Below, one piece after another: positions 46,417-53,971 of a stretch of 55,389 bases of DNA (position 1 is its first letter; the number at the start of each line of letters is the position of its first letter). A program made the position numbers and the translations under genes. A model generated the notes under the pieces. That model was given only the letters and a program-made list of their open reading frames with translations, did no database searches and had not been told where the DNA came from. Source of the DNA: a virus; the IMG/VR virus record IMGVR_UViG_3300046811_000055, positions 1 to 55,389 of that record, one strand, 5' to 3'.

Positions 46417-46662
46417 TCAGGATAGCGGGTTTTCGTCCTCTAGGACCAAGCCGCCATCTTCCCCAACCGTGTACAGCATCTTGCAGCCGTCCGGAAATTT
46501 AACCTCGACGTGATCCCCGGCTGGACGCCCCCGGCCGTACCAGGTCAGTCGCTCCGGCGAGAGATCGAAGCGGGCATGGCCTACGTGCTCCAGAGGCCGA
46601 AGCTTCGGCCGACGACCGATCCTGATGAAGAAACGGCCGATCCGGAATTGTCGCTCGGTCAC
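46417..46662 (-). CDS. Hypothetical protein, 81 aa
   Basis: A basic, beta-rich small protein (RIGRFFIRIGRRPKLRPLEH...) with no recognised family. Its position directly before terL is that of a small terminase, but size and sequence give no support. GTG start. Confidence 0.6.
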   Translation of the reverse strand: MTERQFRIGRFFIRIGRRPKLRPLEHVGHARFDLSPERLTWYGRGRPAGDHVEVKFPDGCKMLYTVGEDGGLVLEDENPLS

Positions 46663-46664
46663 GT

Positions 46665-47042
46665 CTAGCGCACCTCGGGCTCAGGGATGACGACACTCGG
46701 CTTGAGGATGACCTTGTAGTGGTTCGGGCTGACGCCGGACGTACCGAGCTGCTCGTACCACCAGAGCACGTTGTCGGACTTGCCGAGCGCGTTGCGCTTG
46801 TACTCGTTGCCGACCTTGCAGGTCACGGTCATGCGCTCGGTGTTGCCGGGGTCGACCGAGCAGAACCCCTCGATCACCATGATGTATTTGTCGAGGATGG
46901 CGTTGTAGAACACCACGCGCCGATTGACCTTGAAGTTATCGGCATCCTTGTCGAGGTTCTTGTTCACGACGTCGCTGTCGTTCGAGCAGCCCGTCAGTAC
47001 GAGCAGCGCTGCGGCGATGACGGCGATCAGGATCTTTTTCAT
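46665..47042 (-). CDS. Lipoprotein, 125 aa
   Basis: A signal peptide MKKILIAVIAAALLVLTGC ends in a lipobox (LTG-Cys19), so the mature protein is lipid-anchored on the outside of the membrane. The mature part is a beta-rich domain with FCSVDPGNTERMTVTCKVG, likely one disulfide. Phage lipoproteins can block superinfection; this is inference. GGAGGG ribosome site 5 nt before the ATG. Confidence 0.8.
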   Translation of the reverse strand: MKKILIAVIAAALLVLTGCSNDSDVVNKNLDKDADNFKVNRRVVFYNAILDKYIMVIEGFCSVDPGNTERMTVTCKVGNEYKRNALGKSDNVLWWYEQLGTSGVSPNHYKVILKPSVVIPEPEVR

Positions 47043-47062
47043 GCTTGCCCTCCGGTTGGTGG

Positions 47063-47473
47063 TCACGCGATCAGGGTCCACGGACCGCAGTTGCTGGTCT
47101 TGAAGTACTCGCCCTTTCTGAGGTTCACGTACGAGCGTCCGGGCGGGGCGTCGTTGGTGATGAACGCCTTGTCGCCCGGCTGGGCGTTCGGGTCGGTGGT
47201 GAGCTGCCAGTAGCAGAACAGGCCACGGTCGGGGCCGGAGGACTGGTAGCGACCGGCGGGGGCATCCGTGCCGATCAGCCATTGACCGTCCTTGAGCCCC
47301 TTGGCGGTGGCCGGCGCGACCGCGGTGGCGGTCGGCGTGACCGGTCGCGGGAGGTTGACCTTGGGAGCCCCGCCGTCACTGTTCCCAAGGACGGACGAGC
47401 CGACCCCACAGCAGACCAGCAGGAGGAGCAGGGCGATCGCTCCGATGAGCACGCCCTTGACTGTCTTGCTCAT
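47063..47473 (-). CDS. Exported membrane-anchored protein, 136 aa
   Basis: One N-terminal hydrophobic segment (about 6-30) and a Pro/Thr/Ala-rich linker lead to a domain with the pattern WLIGTDAPAGRYQSSGP...CYW...NCGPWTLIA, well known from actinobacterial secreted proteins. With the adjacent lipoprotein it forms a pair of host-envelope-modifying genes. Confidence 0.75.
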   Translation of the reverse strand: MSKTVKGVLIGAIALLLLLVCCGVGSSVLGNSDGGAPKVNLPRPVTPTATAVAPATAKGLKDGQWLIGTDAPAGRYQSSGPDRGLFCYWQLTTDPNAQPGDKAFITNDAPPGRSYVNLRKGEYFKTSNCGPWTLIA

Positions 47474-48027
47474 CGGAAGTCCCTCGCTTTGAGCTTGGCC
47501 ATCCGGCCGTCGGGGTGATGCCAGACGATGCCCTCGAACGGGAACCGGAGATCCGAGCTCGCCATAAGCGCCTTGAACGCCTCGAATGTCCGGCCGCCCG
47601 TCGGCTCCTGGAGCCGGGGCGCATCGGCGTGCCGGATCAACGCGTGGTGGTCGTACTGCTCTGGATTGCCGTTGATCTTGGGGCCGATCAGCTCGTACGT
47701 GCCCTCTGGCATGACCGGCTCGCCATGCTGGCGCGCCTCATCGAACATGCGGAAAAACGGTGAGGCTGGGATGGCTTCCCATCCGACCGTCTTGCCGGTC
47801 ACCTCGTCCGTGCCGATCGCCTGGAACGTCGGAGGAATTGGTTTGCCCGGCTTGACCTCCCTACGCCCCCACCAAGTCAGACCGTCGTACATCACGCACG
47901 TTCCGTCGCACTTGCGGGTCGGCGTGCCCTCGCCCGCGAGCACCCATTCGCAGCCCGGGGTGACCTCAGGCAGGACGTGCCTACGGTCGTCAGGGTCGCG
48001 CTGGAACAGGGTCGGAATCTTTCTCAT
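47470..48027 (-). CDS. RNA ligase, DUF5565-like
   Basis: The 185-aa protein has the nucleotidyltransferase motif I KCDG (Lys39 adenylylated), motif III-like YDGLTWWGRRE, motif IV FEGIVWHH and motif V KLKARDF, the order of small RNA ligases of the DUF5565 group. It would seal RNA breaks, for example cleaved tRNA. The presence of tRNA-like elements elsewhere makes this pertinent. Start ATG at 48027. Confidence 0.82.
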   Translation of the reverse strand: MRKIPTLFQRDPDDRRHVLPEVTPGCEWVLAGEGTPTRKCDGTCVMYDGLTWWGRREVKPGKPIPPTFQAIGTDEVTGKTVGWEAIPASPFFRMFDEARQHGEPVMPEGTYELIGPKINGNPEQYDHHALIRHADAPRLQEPTGGRTFEAFKALMASSDLRFPFEGIVWHHPDGRMAKLKARDFR

Positions 48028-48299
48028 GGTGCGACCTTTCGCAGACGTTTGGCGACACGGGACTGGAAGCGGCGGGCGCGCCACAGGCGGATGCGCGCAC
48101 GGAGGATGCGGTTTGGTGCGTAACGACGCTCGGGCCGGAAGATCGGGTCATCCGGCGTGCGAGACGTCAGTTCGGAATTCAGGTCGGACGCGTGGGTCAG
48201 CGCGCCGTGAAAGGTGAGGAACGCTCGCCTCGACTCGTGGTCGCGGATCGGGAGGTGGGACAGCGGGTGCACCGCACGGACCGTCCACTTCCGGATCAC
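48024..48299 (-). CDS. Hypothetical basic protein, 91 aa
   Basis: Very Arg-rich, especially the last 35 residues, suggesting RNA or DNA binding. GTG at 48299 forms GTGA with the 31-aa gene, and the stop forms ATGA with the RNA ligase start, so the three are coupled. No family recognised. Confidence 0.6.
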   Translation of the reverse strand: MIRKWTVRAVHPLSHLPIRDHESRRAFLTFHGALTHASDLNSELTSRTPDDPIFRPERRYAPNRILRARIRLWRARRFQSRVAKRLRKVAP

Positions 48300-48391
48300 C
48301 GGACCATCCTCGGTCGGGCAGTCGCGGGCAGGATGCATCCGCAGAGGTTGCAGCGCCAGTACCAGGCGGTTGGAACCAACTCGCCACTCAC
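48296..48391 (-). CDS. Micro-protein with CxxC, 31 aa
   Basis: A GTG-started frame with WRCNLCGC and an Arg-rich tail. It has GTGA overlap at both ends (48388-48391 and 48296-48299), the same coupling as its neighbours, which supports it being real. Function unknown. Confidence 0.5.
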   Translation of the reverse strand: MSGELVPTAWYWRCNLCGCILPATARPRMVR

Positions 48392-48687
48392 GCGGGCCAG
48401 CCGCCCTCGGGGGCCTCATAGGTCGCGTGGAGGACTTCAAGGTCACACGGGTAGAACTCGCCCTTGACGCCGCAGATGATCCACTGACCGGCGGCTACGC
48501 CTACCCACGTGCCGTGCAGGCGGTCGAACACCTCGGCGATCACCGTGCGGGATTCGGCCTGGTACGGCTCGTCCAGCAGATGGAAGTTCTCGACGCCGGT
48601 GAAGTCCTTCACCTGACCCGGGTTGGTCCCGTAGAACGGGGTCGCCGTCACCGTGACGGGCTTCTTGGTAATGCGGTACTCGGTCAT
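48388..48687 (-). CDS. Conserved phage protein, 99 aa
   Basis: The pattern ATPFYGTNPGQVKDFTG..., VIAEVFDRLHGTWVGVAAGQWIICGVKGEFYPCD is a widespread small phage protein with a beta-rich fold of unknown function. ATG at 48687 in ATGA overlap. Confidence 0.75.
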   Translation of the reverse strand: MTEYRITKKPVTVTATPFYGTNPGQVKDFTGVENFHLLDEPYQAESRTVIAEVFDRLHGTWVGVAAGQWIICGVKGEFYPCDLEVLHATYEAPEGGWPA

Positions 48688-48953
48688 GACTTCCTCTTCA
48701 GGGTCGGGCGGCCGTAGCGGTCCTTGGAGACGACTTCGAGCAGGCCATCGGCGACGGCTTGGATGAGCACGTCCTTGGCGGTGCGCCAACTAATCGGGCT
48801 GGTTCGGCGCATCGCGACGATGACGTCACGGCGGTCGATCTCGCCCGCCTCGCCGATCGCGAGCCACGCTGCGGCCCATGCGTCGGCCGTGTTCGGGCGG
48901 AGGTTCTCGGGGCGGGTGCGGCGCGGAACGGCCGGGATCGGGTCGGTGGTCAC
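48684..48953 (-). CDS. Winged-helix-like small protein, 89 aa
   Basis: After a Pro/Arg-rich start, residues 28-85 (AWLAIGEAGEIDRRDVIVAM..., ISWRTAKDVLIQAVADGLLE) look like a winged helix-turn-helix. It may be a DNA-binding regulator. GTG at 48953 in GTGA overlap. Confidence 0.6.
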   Translation of the reverse strand: MTTDPIPAVPRRTRPENLRPNTADAWAAAWLAIGEAGEIDRRDVIVAMRRTSPISWRTAKDVLIQAVADGLLEVVSKDRYGRPTLKRKS

Positions 48954-49126
48954 TTGGCCCTCGCTTCGTCCAGCTCATCGAGCAGGCCCAGGACGACGGC
49001 GGGGGTAGCGGCCAGGAAGAACGCGAGTCGCTGGGCGGAGGGGCGGCCGGGCCATTCCTTCGGTCCAGTGGCCAGTTGCTCGGCAGCGGCTTCGGCGGAC
49101 GCTCGGAGTTCGGCGTGCTCAGGCAT
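48950..49126 (-). CDS. Hypothetical protein, 58 aa
   Basis: An Ala/Glu-rich helical protein with good GGAGG 6 nt before the ATG at 49126. It overlaps the IbrA-like gene stop by 8 nt. Function unknown. Confidence 0.6.
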   Translation of the reverse strand: MPEHAELRASAEAAAEQLATGPKEWPGRPSAQRLAFFLAATPAVVLGLLDELDEARAK

Positions 49127-50405
49127 TGGCTTCCTCCATTCCAGGGAGCGGCTCTTGCGGGGCGAATCCGATGGCAGACTCCGGGACGTTCCACTTCTGC
49201 CGGCGACGCTTCATCAGGTCCATGTAGGCGGAGTACGCCGTTGACTTGTGCTGCGTGAAGCCCAACCCCTTGCAGTAGTGGTCATTGCGGAGGAGCGACT
49301 TGCAGACCCGGCGCCAGGACGGGGCGAGCCGCTGGGCTTCCAGCTCGTAGGGCGACTCGTCCGGGATGCCATCGGAGTAGCCGCGCTCCACCCACCACTT
49401 CTCGTGCAGCATGATCTTGTTGCGGTAGTGCTCAGAGACAGAAGGCGGCATCGAAGAGACGAGCAACTCGGCGAACGAACGCCAGGTGTGTCCGTCCGGC
49501 TTGGTGATCTTGCGGTAGCCGTTGACGTTGCCCCACTCCTGCACATAGAGGCTTCCGCCGTTCGCGCCGTTCACCCGGGCGACCACGCGAGCCCACGTCT
49601 CCGGCTCGATCAGGTGGAACAGCCAGAGACCGCGCCGCTGGTCGTCGCCGTACGGCTGGCAGATGCGCATCTGGTTAATCGTCAGTCCGGCCATGCCCAT
49701 CAGGTCGTAGAGCCGGTTGTACGGACGGTCGGGGTTCTTGCCGTGATACGTCCAGATGTCCGCCGTCTTCCAGTCGTAGATCGGGTAGACGTTGTGGACG
49801 TGGTCGGTGACGAGCGTGGTCCACTGCTTGCCCTCGGCCGTGACCTTGTTGCGGCTCGCGATGGTGCGGTACCGGTTGAGCGACTCGTCCGCCCGGATGC
49901 CGACCATGCAGGCCGTCGGCTCGCCCTGGCTGTACCACTCGCCGAAAAGCGGGACGAACTCCTCGAACTCCATGCCGCGCTCAAACCACGGGAAGAACTC
50001 GGGGTCGGTGATCGGCAGGGCGGTCAGGCCCAGGTCGGGAGGCTGGCGGATCCACGCGTCCTTCTGATCGGGATCCCAGCACTCCCACTTGGGCTGATAG
50101 ACGGAGACGGCGTTGCGGAGCGCGATCGGCAGGCAGACCCAGTACGGGTCTGCCACGTCGGCGTAGTCCTCGAACATCTTCCGGCCGTGCTCGATCGTGA
50201 CCTGGTACTGCCCCTCAAGGTCAACCAGCAGGAGACCAAATCGGCGCCCGCGCTTCCGGGCCTCGTCCGCGATCAGGTGGACCATGACCGTGCTGTCCTT
50301 GCCTGCGGAGTAACTGGCGTAGACGCGCGGGAAGCGGTCGAACGTCCATGCAATGCGCTCGCGCGCCGCAGTCAGAACGTCCATGCCGAGAGCGGACTTA
50401 GGCAT
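49119..50405 (-). CDS. PAPS-reductase-like protein, DUF3440 (IbrA type)
   Basis: The 428-aa product has a PP-loop ATP-pyrophosphatase motif SAGKDS (33-38) and the DUF3440 region (HNVYPIYDWKTADIWTYHG, NRLYDLMGMAGLTINQMRI, WARVVARVNGANG). Family members are PAPS-reductase-fold enzymes that activate a substrate with ATP, and IbrA is the named bacterial member. It is paired with a ParB-like gene (IbrB type) two genes upstream. The biochemical substrate is unknown; DNA or RNA modification is possible because DndC of phosphorothioation shares the fold. Start ATG at 50405, 8-nt overlap. Confidence 0.9.
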   Translation of the reverse strand: MPKSALGMDVLTAARERIAWTFDRFPRVYASYSAGKDSTVMVHLIADEARKRGRRFGLLLVDLEGQYQVTIEHGRKMFEDYADVADPYWVCLPIALRNAVSVYQPKWECWDPDQKDAWIRQPPDLGLTALPITDPEFFPWFERGMEFEEFVPLFGEWYSQGEPTACMVGIRADESLNRYRTIASRNKVTAEGKQWTTLVTDHVHNVYPIYDWKTADIWTYHGKNPDRPYNRLYDLMGMAGLTINQMRICQPYGDDQRRGLWLFHLIEPETWARVVARVNGANGGSLYVQEWGNVNGYRKITKPDGHTWRSFAELLVSSMPPSVSEHYRNKIMLHEKWWVERGYSDGIPDESPYELEAQRLAPSWRRVCKSLLRNDHYCKGLGFTQHKSTAYSAYMDLMKRRRQKWNVPESAIGFAPQEPLPGMEEANA

Positions 50406-50817
50406 CCTCGGTCTCCTCATCAAACAGGCCGGGCTGGATCGTGGCCGGCACCGGCACGTTCGCCTGCTCCCATTCATGGATGACGATCTCGGCCATGTTG
50501 TTCGCGGCTTTGCGCTGTGCGTCGGAGAGGTTCGACCACGCGACCTTGGTGGCGTTGGCCGGCGCGAGGTTGTTGATCATGCAGGCCGCCCAACCGAGCC
50601 ACGCCCGACGGTTCTGGTCGGGGTTGCTCATCTGGTGCAGCGCGGCGTTCGGCCAGCTGGCCACCGCGGTCTGCATGGCGATGCGAAGACGCTCGGGATC
50701 GGCGAGCAGGGCCTGAGCGTCGATCACCTGGCGGGGCGAGTGGGTCAGCGCGTACATGCCGACGCCGTAGTCCTCCCACTGGTGATAAGGCAGCGACACG
50801 CGCTGAATCTCAGGCAT
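50398..50817 (-). CDS. Conserved middle gene of the Ibr-like cassette, 139 aa
   Basis: A soluble helical protein (YALTHSPRQVIDAQALLADPERLRI..., NLAPANATKVAWSNLSDAQRKAANNM) inserted between the IbrB- and IbrA-type genes with 8-nt overlaps on both sides. I recognise no named domain. Its placement suggests it is a third component of the same pathway. Confidence 0.7.
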   Translation of the reverse strand: MPEIQRVSLPYHQWEDYGVGMYALTHSPRQVIDAQALLADPERLRIAMQTAVASWPNAALHQMSNPDQNRRAWLGWAACMINNLAPANATKVAWSNLSDAQRKAANNMAEIVIHEWEQANVPVPATIQPGLFDEETEDA

Positions 50818-51511
50818 CCTCGGACACCTGCTCGTAAGCGTCTTCGAGGCTCTCGATGTCGTTTTCCTCCGCCTGCCACGCTTCGGAGAAGTCACGGTCG
50901 GCGAATGCCACGGCGAGGCCGGCGACCTGGGTTAGGCGGAGAACTTCGTCAGCGTCCATGCCGAGCTGTGTGCCGATTTTCTTGTCGGACCAGTTGCGGC
51001 GCTTGAGCTCCAGCACGATGTCGGACATCGCTTCGACCTTGTGCTTACCGCGCGCCCGGTTGTGCCGGATCGTGCTCGCGATGCGGTCGCCACGGTCGAC
51101 ACGGTCGGCGCGGATCTGGACCACGGGCAGGTAGCCGTGGAGGCGTTCGCGGACGTCGGCCAGTTCCTTGCCGACGCGGTTGCGGTGGAAGCCGTCGACC
51201 ACCACGCGTTGGTCGTCTTCGCGGTTGGTGACGATGGGCTGGGTGAAGCCATCAGCCATCACCGACAGGCGAAGAAGTTCCATCTCCGGCGGCGCCACGG
51301 CGTTCGGGTTGTAATCGTTGGCGGCTACCTCTCCGGCCTCAACCCACTCGACCAGGTCGACGGGCTCGCCGGCGAACGGGCTCGCTTCGTGCAGTTCGAT
51401 GCGGGCGGCGTTGAAGAGCGCGACCTGGTCGGCGAGATTGGCCGGCAGGTGCTTGCGGATCCAGAGTTCGAGTTCGGCAATGGCCGTTTCGGGCGAGTAG
51501 TCGTCGGTCAT
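50810..51511 (-). CDS. ParB/Sulfiredoxin-like protein (IbrB type)
   Basis: The 233-aa protein has a ParB-type nuclease-fold core: GFTQPIV (88-94) followed by VDGFHRNR (105-112), the phosphate-binding box. A helical part with an HTH-like segment follows (KKIGTQLGMDADEVLRLTQVAG). No ParA is present. Next to a DUF3440 gene this defines an IbrB-IbrA pair, not a partition system. Coupled to the sliding clamp by ATGA. Confidence 0.87.
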   Translation of the reverse strand: MTDDYSPETAIAELELWIRKHLPANLADQVALFNAARIELHEASPFAGEPVDLVEWVEAGEVAANDYNPNAVAPPEMELLRLSVMADGFTQPIVTNREDDQRVVVDGFHRNRVGKELADVRERLHGYLPVVQIRADRVDRGDRIASTIRHNRARGKHKVEAMSDIVLELKRRNWSDKKIGTQLGMDADEVLRLTQVAGLAVAFADRDFSEAWQAEENDIESLEDAYEQVSEDA

Positions 51512-52647
51512 CGGGGCCTCCGGATCGGCATCATGGTGTGCAGGTAGGTCGGGTCCTTGGGGCTCGTAACCAGGACGGGCTTCAGCGGGCCGTTGATCGT
51601 CAGTTCGGCCTGCTCGCCGACGCTGCCGATGGCGGTCATGAGATAGGTCGGGTTGGCCGTGATCTGGACGTCGGGGCCCACGTGGTCGCAGGACAGTTCG
51701 GCGGTGATCTGGCCCTTGCCGGAGCCCGCACGAAGGATGAGTCGCTCGCCGAATTCGAGCGTGACGGGCTCCTTGTCCTCCTGCACCATGGCCGCCCGCT
51801 TGAGTGCGTCGGTGACCTCTTCGACGTTGATCACGGTCGGGGTCTCGGAACGTTGCGGGATGCGCGAGCCGTAGCCTGCGGGGAACTGCTGGGCTGGGAG
51901 CAGGCGGGAGACGATCGTGCGGGTGCCCGTGCTGAACGAAACCGCGGTCTCGCGGTCGCTCACGCCGATGGACAGCGGACCGTCGTAGTCGCAGACCTTG
52001 AGGACGCTGTCGAGGACGGGCCCCGGGACGAGGATCGGGAAGTCGACCTGCTCGGCCGCCCCGAGTGCCATCTGCCAGCCCGAGACGGAGTTCGTTGCGA
52101 GCTGGTACCGATTGGACGCCGTAACGATCAGGCCGTGGTCACCGAACGCGATGTGGACACCCGTCAGGGCGGGAAGGCTCGCGATCGTCCCGGTGATGTC
52201 ACAGGCGGGCAGGACGCGCCCCACCTCCTTGGCGAACTGCTGCGCGTTGATCTGCCCGATTGGTTCGGGCGCCACGGGCAGGGACGGGTAATCCTCTGCG
52301 GGCATCAGGGGCAGGGTCGCCCGGACGGGTCCGCAAGTGAGCGTCATCTGCTCATCGCTGACATCGATCGTGACGGGCTTGGGCGGCAGGCTCTTGACCA
52401 GCGCGTCCAGCAAGCGCCCCGAGACGACGCAACGGCCTGCCGACCGCTCCATCAGCTCGTCCGGCTGGAGCGTGGCAGTGGTCGAGACCTCGTGGTCGAA
52501 CCCCGTGAACGCCACGTCATGGGACTGCGGGTAGCCGAACTCGATCAGCATGCCCGCGAGGATCGGGAGGTCGGGCTTGCTCGGCACTCGGCGCGCAGCC
52601 CAGGAAACGGCAGAGGCCAGTCTGCGCGGGTCGGTCGTGAAGTTCAC
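51508..52647 (-). CDS. dnaN: DNA polymerase III beta sliding clamp
   Basis: The 379-aa length and three repeated domains match bacterial DnaN. Recognisable segments include KPDLPILAGMLIEFG, VVSGRLLDALVKSLP, FAKEVGRVLPACDITGT and the end VLVTSPKDPTYLHTMMPIR (the usual LM.P.R ending). It tethers polymerase and other partners to DNA. No DNA polymerase gene is recognised in the window, so it probably serves the host replisome, replaces the host clamp, or diverts clamp-binding proteins. ATG at 52647. Confidence 0.95.
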   Translation of the reverse strand: MNFTTDPRRLASAVSWAARRVPSKPDLPILAGMLIEFGYPQSHDVAFTGFDHEVSTTATLQPDELMERSAGRCVVSGRLLDALVKSLPPKPVTIDVSDEQMTLTCGPVRATLPLMPAEDYPSLPVAPEPIGQINAQQFAKEVGRVLPACDITGTIASLPALTGVHIAFGDHGLIVTASNRYQLATNSVSGWQMALGAAEQVDFPILVPGPVLDSVLKVCDYDGPLSIGVSDRETAVSFSTGTRTIVSRLLPAQQFPAGYGSRIPQRSETPTVINVEEVTDALKRAAMVQEDKEPVTLEFGERLILRAGSGKGQITAELSCDHVGPDVQITANPTYLMTAIGSVGEQAELTINGPLKPVLVTSPKDPTYLHTMMPIRRPR

Positions 52648-52946
52648 GGCTGCATGCCGAAGTGCTCGGTCCAGTAGTTCACAGCGACGCCGTGCGCCTT
52701 CGCGTACTCGATTTCCGACTGAGTCGACTCGCCAATGTGGGTACCGATCACGCAGACGTCGCTGGAGAGGTCAATCTTCGCCTTGTGCATGCGGTCCAGC
52801 GCTTCCTTGGCGGCGCCCGATTCGTTGGCTACGAAGGGTGCCAGCACGATCCAACCCTGCGAGGTGAGTTTCCCGGCCACCTCGATCATCTTGTCGAAAT
52901 AGCGCATTGAGCCACAGATGGTCACGATCTTGAACGCATCAACCAT
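52644..52946 (-). CDS. Nucleoside 2-deoxyribosyltransferase-like protein
   Basis: The 100-aa protein has the family pattern VTICGSMRYFDKM, a central HKAKIDLSSDVCVIG, then STQSEIEYAKAHGVAVNYW. These are the binding and catalytic (Glu in STxxEIEYA) sites of the small DUF4406/deoxyribosyltransferase-fold proteins. It may salvage or modify nucleosides or nucleotides. First gene of the operon behind the 52.96-kb promoter, with GGAGGG 8 nt before ATG. Confidence 0.8.
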   Translation of the reverse strand: MVDAFKIVTICGSMRYFDKMIEVAGKLTSQGWIVLAPFVANESGAAKEALDRMHKAKIDLSSDVCVIGTHIGESTQSEIEYAKAHGVAVNYWTEHFGMQP

Positions 52947-52957
52947 TTCTTCGCCCT

Positions 52958-53005
52958 CCGTTGTCAGGTGTCGTAATCGTACCGACACCTGACAACGGTT
53001 GGCAA
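52958..53005 (-). promoter_or_regulatory. Operator-promoter: 16-bp perfect inverted repeat
   Basis: CCGTTGTCAGGTGTCG (52958-52973) and its perfect complement (52983-52998) are separated by 9 nt. The minus-strand -10 TACGAT (52976-52981) lies between the arms and the -35 TTGCCA (53000-53005) is 18 nt upstream of it. A regulator bound to the repeat would cover the promoter; the repeat also forms a hairpin in the leader. It should control the dnaN/Ibr-like operon. Confidence 0.7.
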
Positions 53006-53006
53006 G

Positions 53007-53219
53007 TCACTCAACGGCGGCGAGGCCCGCGAGGTGGCTGAAGAACATCTGGATACCGACGTCGAGCACGCCGGAGAAGTCGGCAGTGATGACGCCAGGA
53101 AACTGACCGCCACAAGCGCACCGGAAGGAGACGAGGTACGAGCGGGAGGCGGGCTGATTCTCGGCCGTGAGCGTCTGGATCGCGTGGCCGGCGACTCCCC
53201 CGATCGGCAGACCAGTCAC
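53007..53219 (-). CDS. Small CxCGG protein, 70 aa
   Basis: CACGGQF in the middle, then a C-terminal beta/helix part. GTG at 53219 in GTGA overlap. The second member of the stretch is a common actinophage mini-protein type. Function unknown. It ends just upstream of the 52.96-kb promoter. Confidence 0.6.
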   Translation of the reverse strand: MTGLPIGGVAGHAIQTLTAENQPASRSYLVSFRCACGGQFPGVITADFSGVLDVGIQMFFSHLAGLAAVE

Positions 53220-53374
53220 AGGTCATACTCCAGGCATCCGGGCTTACCGCACCAACAGGCCGTGGCGTAGATCATCTCGCCGAACACCGGCCCGTCGCCC
53301 TGCTCGTCCACGTCGATCGGGGAGTGGTCGGGGTCCTCGGGCATCTCGTTCGAGCCGGGAATCGGGCTGCACAT
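53216..53374 (-). CDS. Small acidic Cys protein, 52 aa
   Basis: N-terminal MCSPIPGSN and C-terminal CWCGKPGCLEYDL carry four Cys, likely one zinc or disulfide site. Start ATG at 53374 (TGATG) or the GTG one codon earlier (GTGA). Function unknown. Confidence 0.55.
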   Translation of the reverse strand: MCSPIPGSNEMPEDPDHSPIDVDEQGDGPVFGEMIYATACWCGKPGCLEYDL

Positions 53375-53796
53375 CACGCACCTGCCCTTCGCTGACGCAT
53401 CCGCTCCAAGACGTCCTCGGTGGCGTCCTTGGTCTGGCCGGGGGGCTTGGATGCCCGGATCGCGTCCATGGTCATCCGGAGTTCGTGCAGGCACGCTGCG
53501 GCGGCCGAGCCGGTGGATTCGGTCGCTTTTTCGGCCGCCATGATCGCGGATTGGCCTTCTGCGCTCTCGGTGAGCCCTAGCGCGGCGATCTGGCGCCGGA
53601 CGGCCGAAATCAGGTCCGCGGCGAGCTCGGTTCCGCCCCGTTCGGCATCTTCGGCCATTGGGCCGTGATCGAAGAGGAACGCATCGTCCTCAGGGTTCAG
53701 CTCGGCCGAATTGGAGCGCGGACCGTCCCTGAGCGGGTCGAAACGTGTCCTCGGGGTGCCACGGCTGTTCAGGGGCACGTCAGGGTCGGTAGGCAC
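53374..53796 (-). CDS. Hypothetical helical protein, 140 aa
   Basis: A disordered N-terminus, then a helical region (TELAADLISAVRRQIAALGL...) and a basic tail. GTG at 53796 has GGAGAG about 10 nt upstream. No family recognised. Confidence 0.6.
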   Translation of the reverse strand: MPTDPDVPLNSRGTPRTRFDPLRDGPRSNSAELNPEDDAFLFDHGPMAEDAERGGTELAADLISAVRRQIAALGLTESAEGQSAIMAAEKATESTGSAAAACLHELRMTMDAIRASKPPGQTKDATEDVLERMRQRRAGA

Positions 53797-53971
53797 GAAA
53801 AACCGTCTCTCCGTCGACTCTCGGGTGTGCTTCGGTATCGAAAATGCCGTGATCGCACAGAACGCACGTCCAGTCGGCCGGATCCTCGCCCATCTCGGCG
53901 ACATGCGGACCTAGTCCGAGCTGACAGCGTTCGAGGCCGTTCCAGCCCTCTGGCTTGAAGCCGTCGGTCAT
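53780..53971 (-). CDS. Small Cys protein, 63 aa
   Basis: MTDGFKPEGW begins the chain, with WTCVLCDHG later, one CxxC site plus an upstream Cys/His. Start ATG at 53971 in ATGA overlap. The start (MTDGF-x-P) matches that of the next upstream gene, maybe a duplicated initiation region. Function unknown. Confidence 0.6.
   Translation of the reverse strand: MTDGFKPEGWNGLERCQLGLGPHVAEMGEDPADWTCVLCDHGIFDTEAHPRVDGETVFRAYRP

Noticed and set aside
46417-46662. Small terminase subunit
   Set aside because: Position fits, but the 81-aa beta-rich sequence lacks an HTH or any small-terminase pattern.
50810-51511. ParB partition protein with a parS site
   Set aside because: No ParA is present, and the DUF3440 neighbour fits an IbrB-type protein better.
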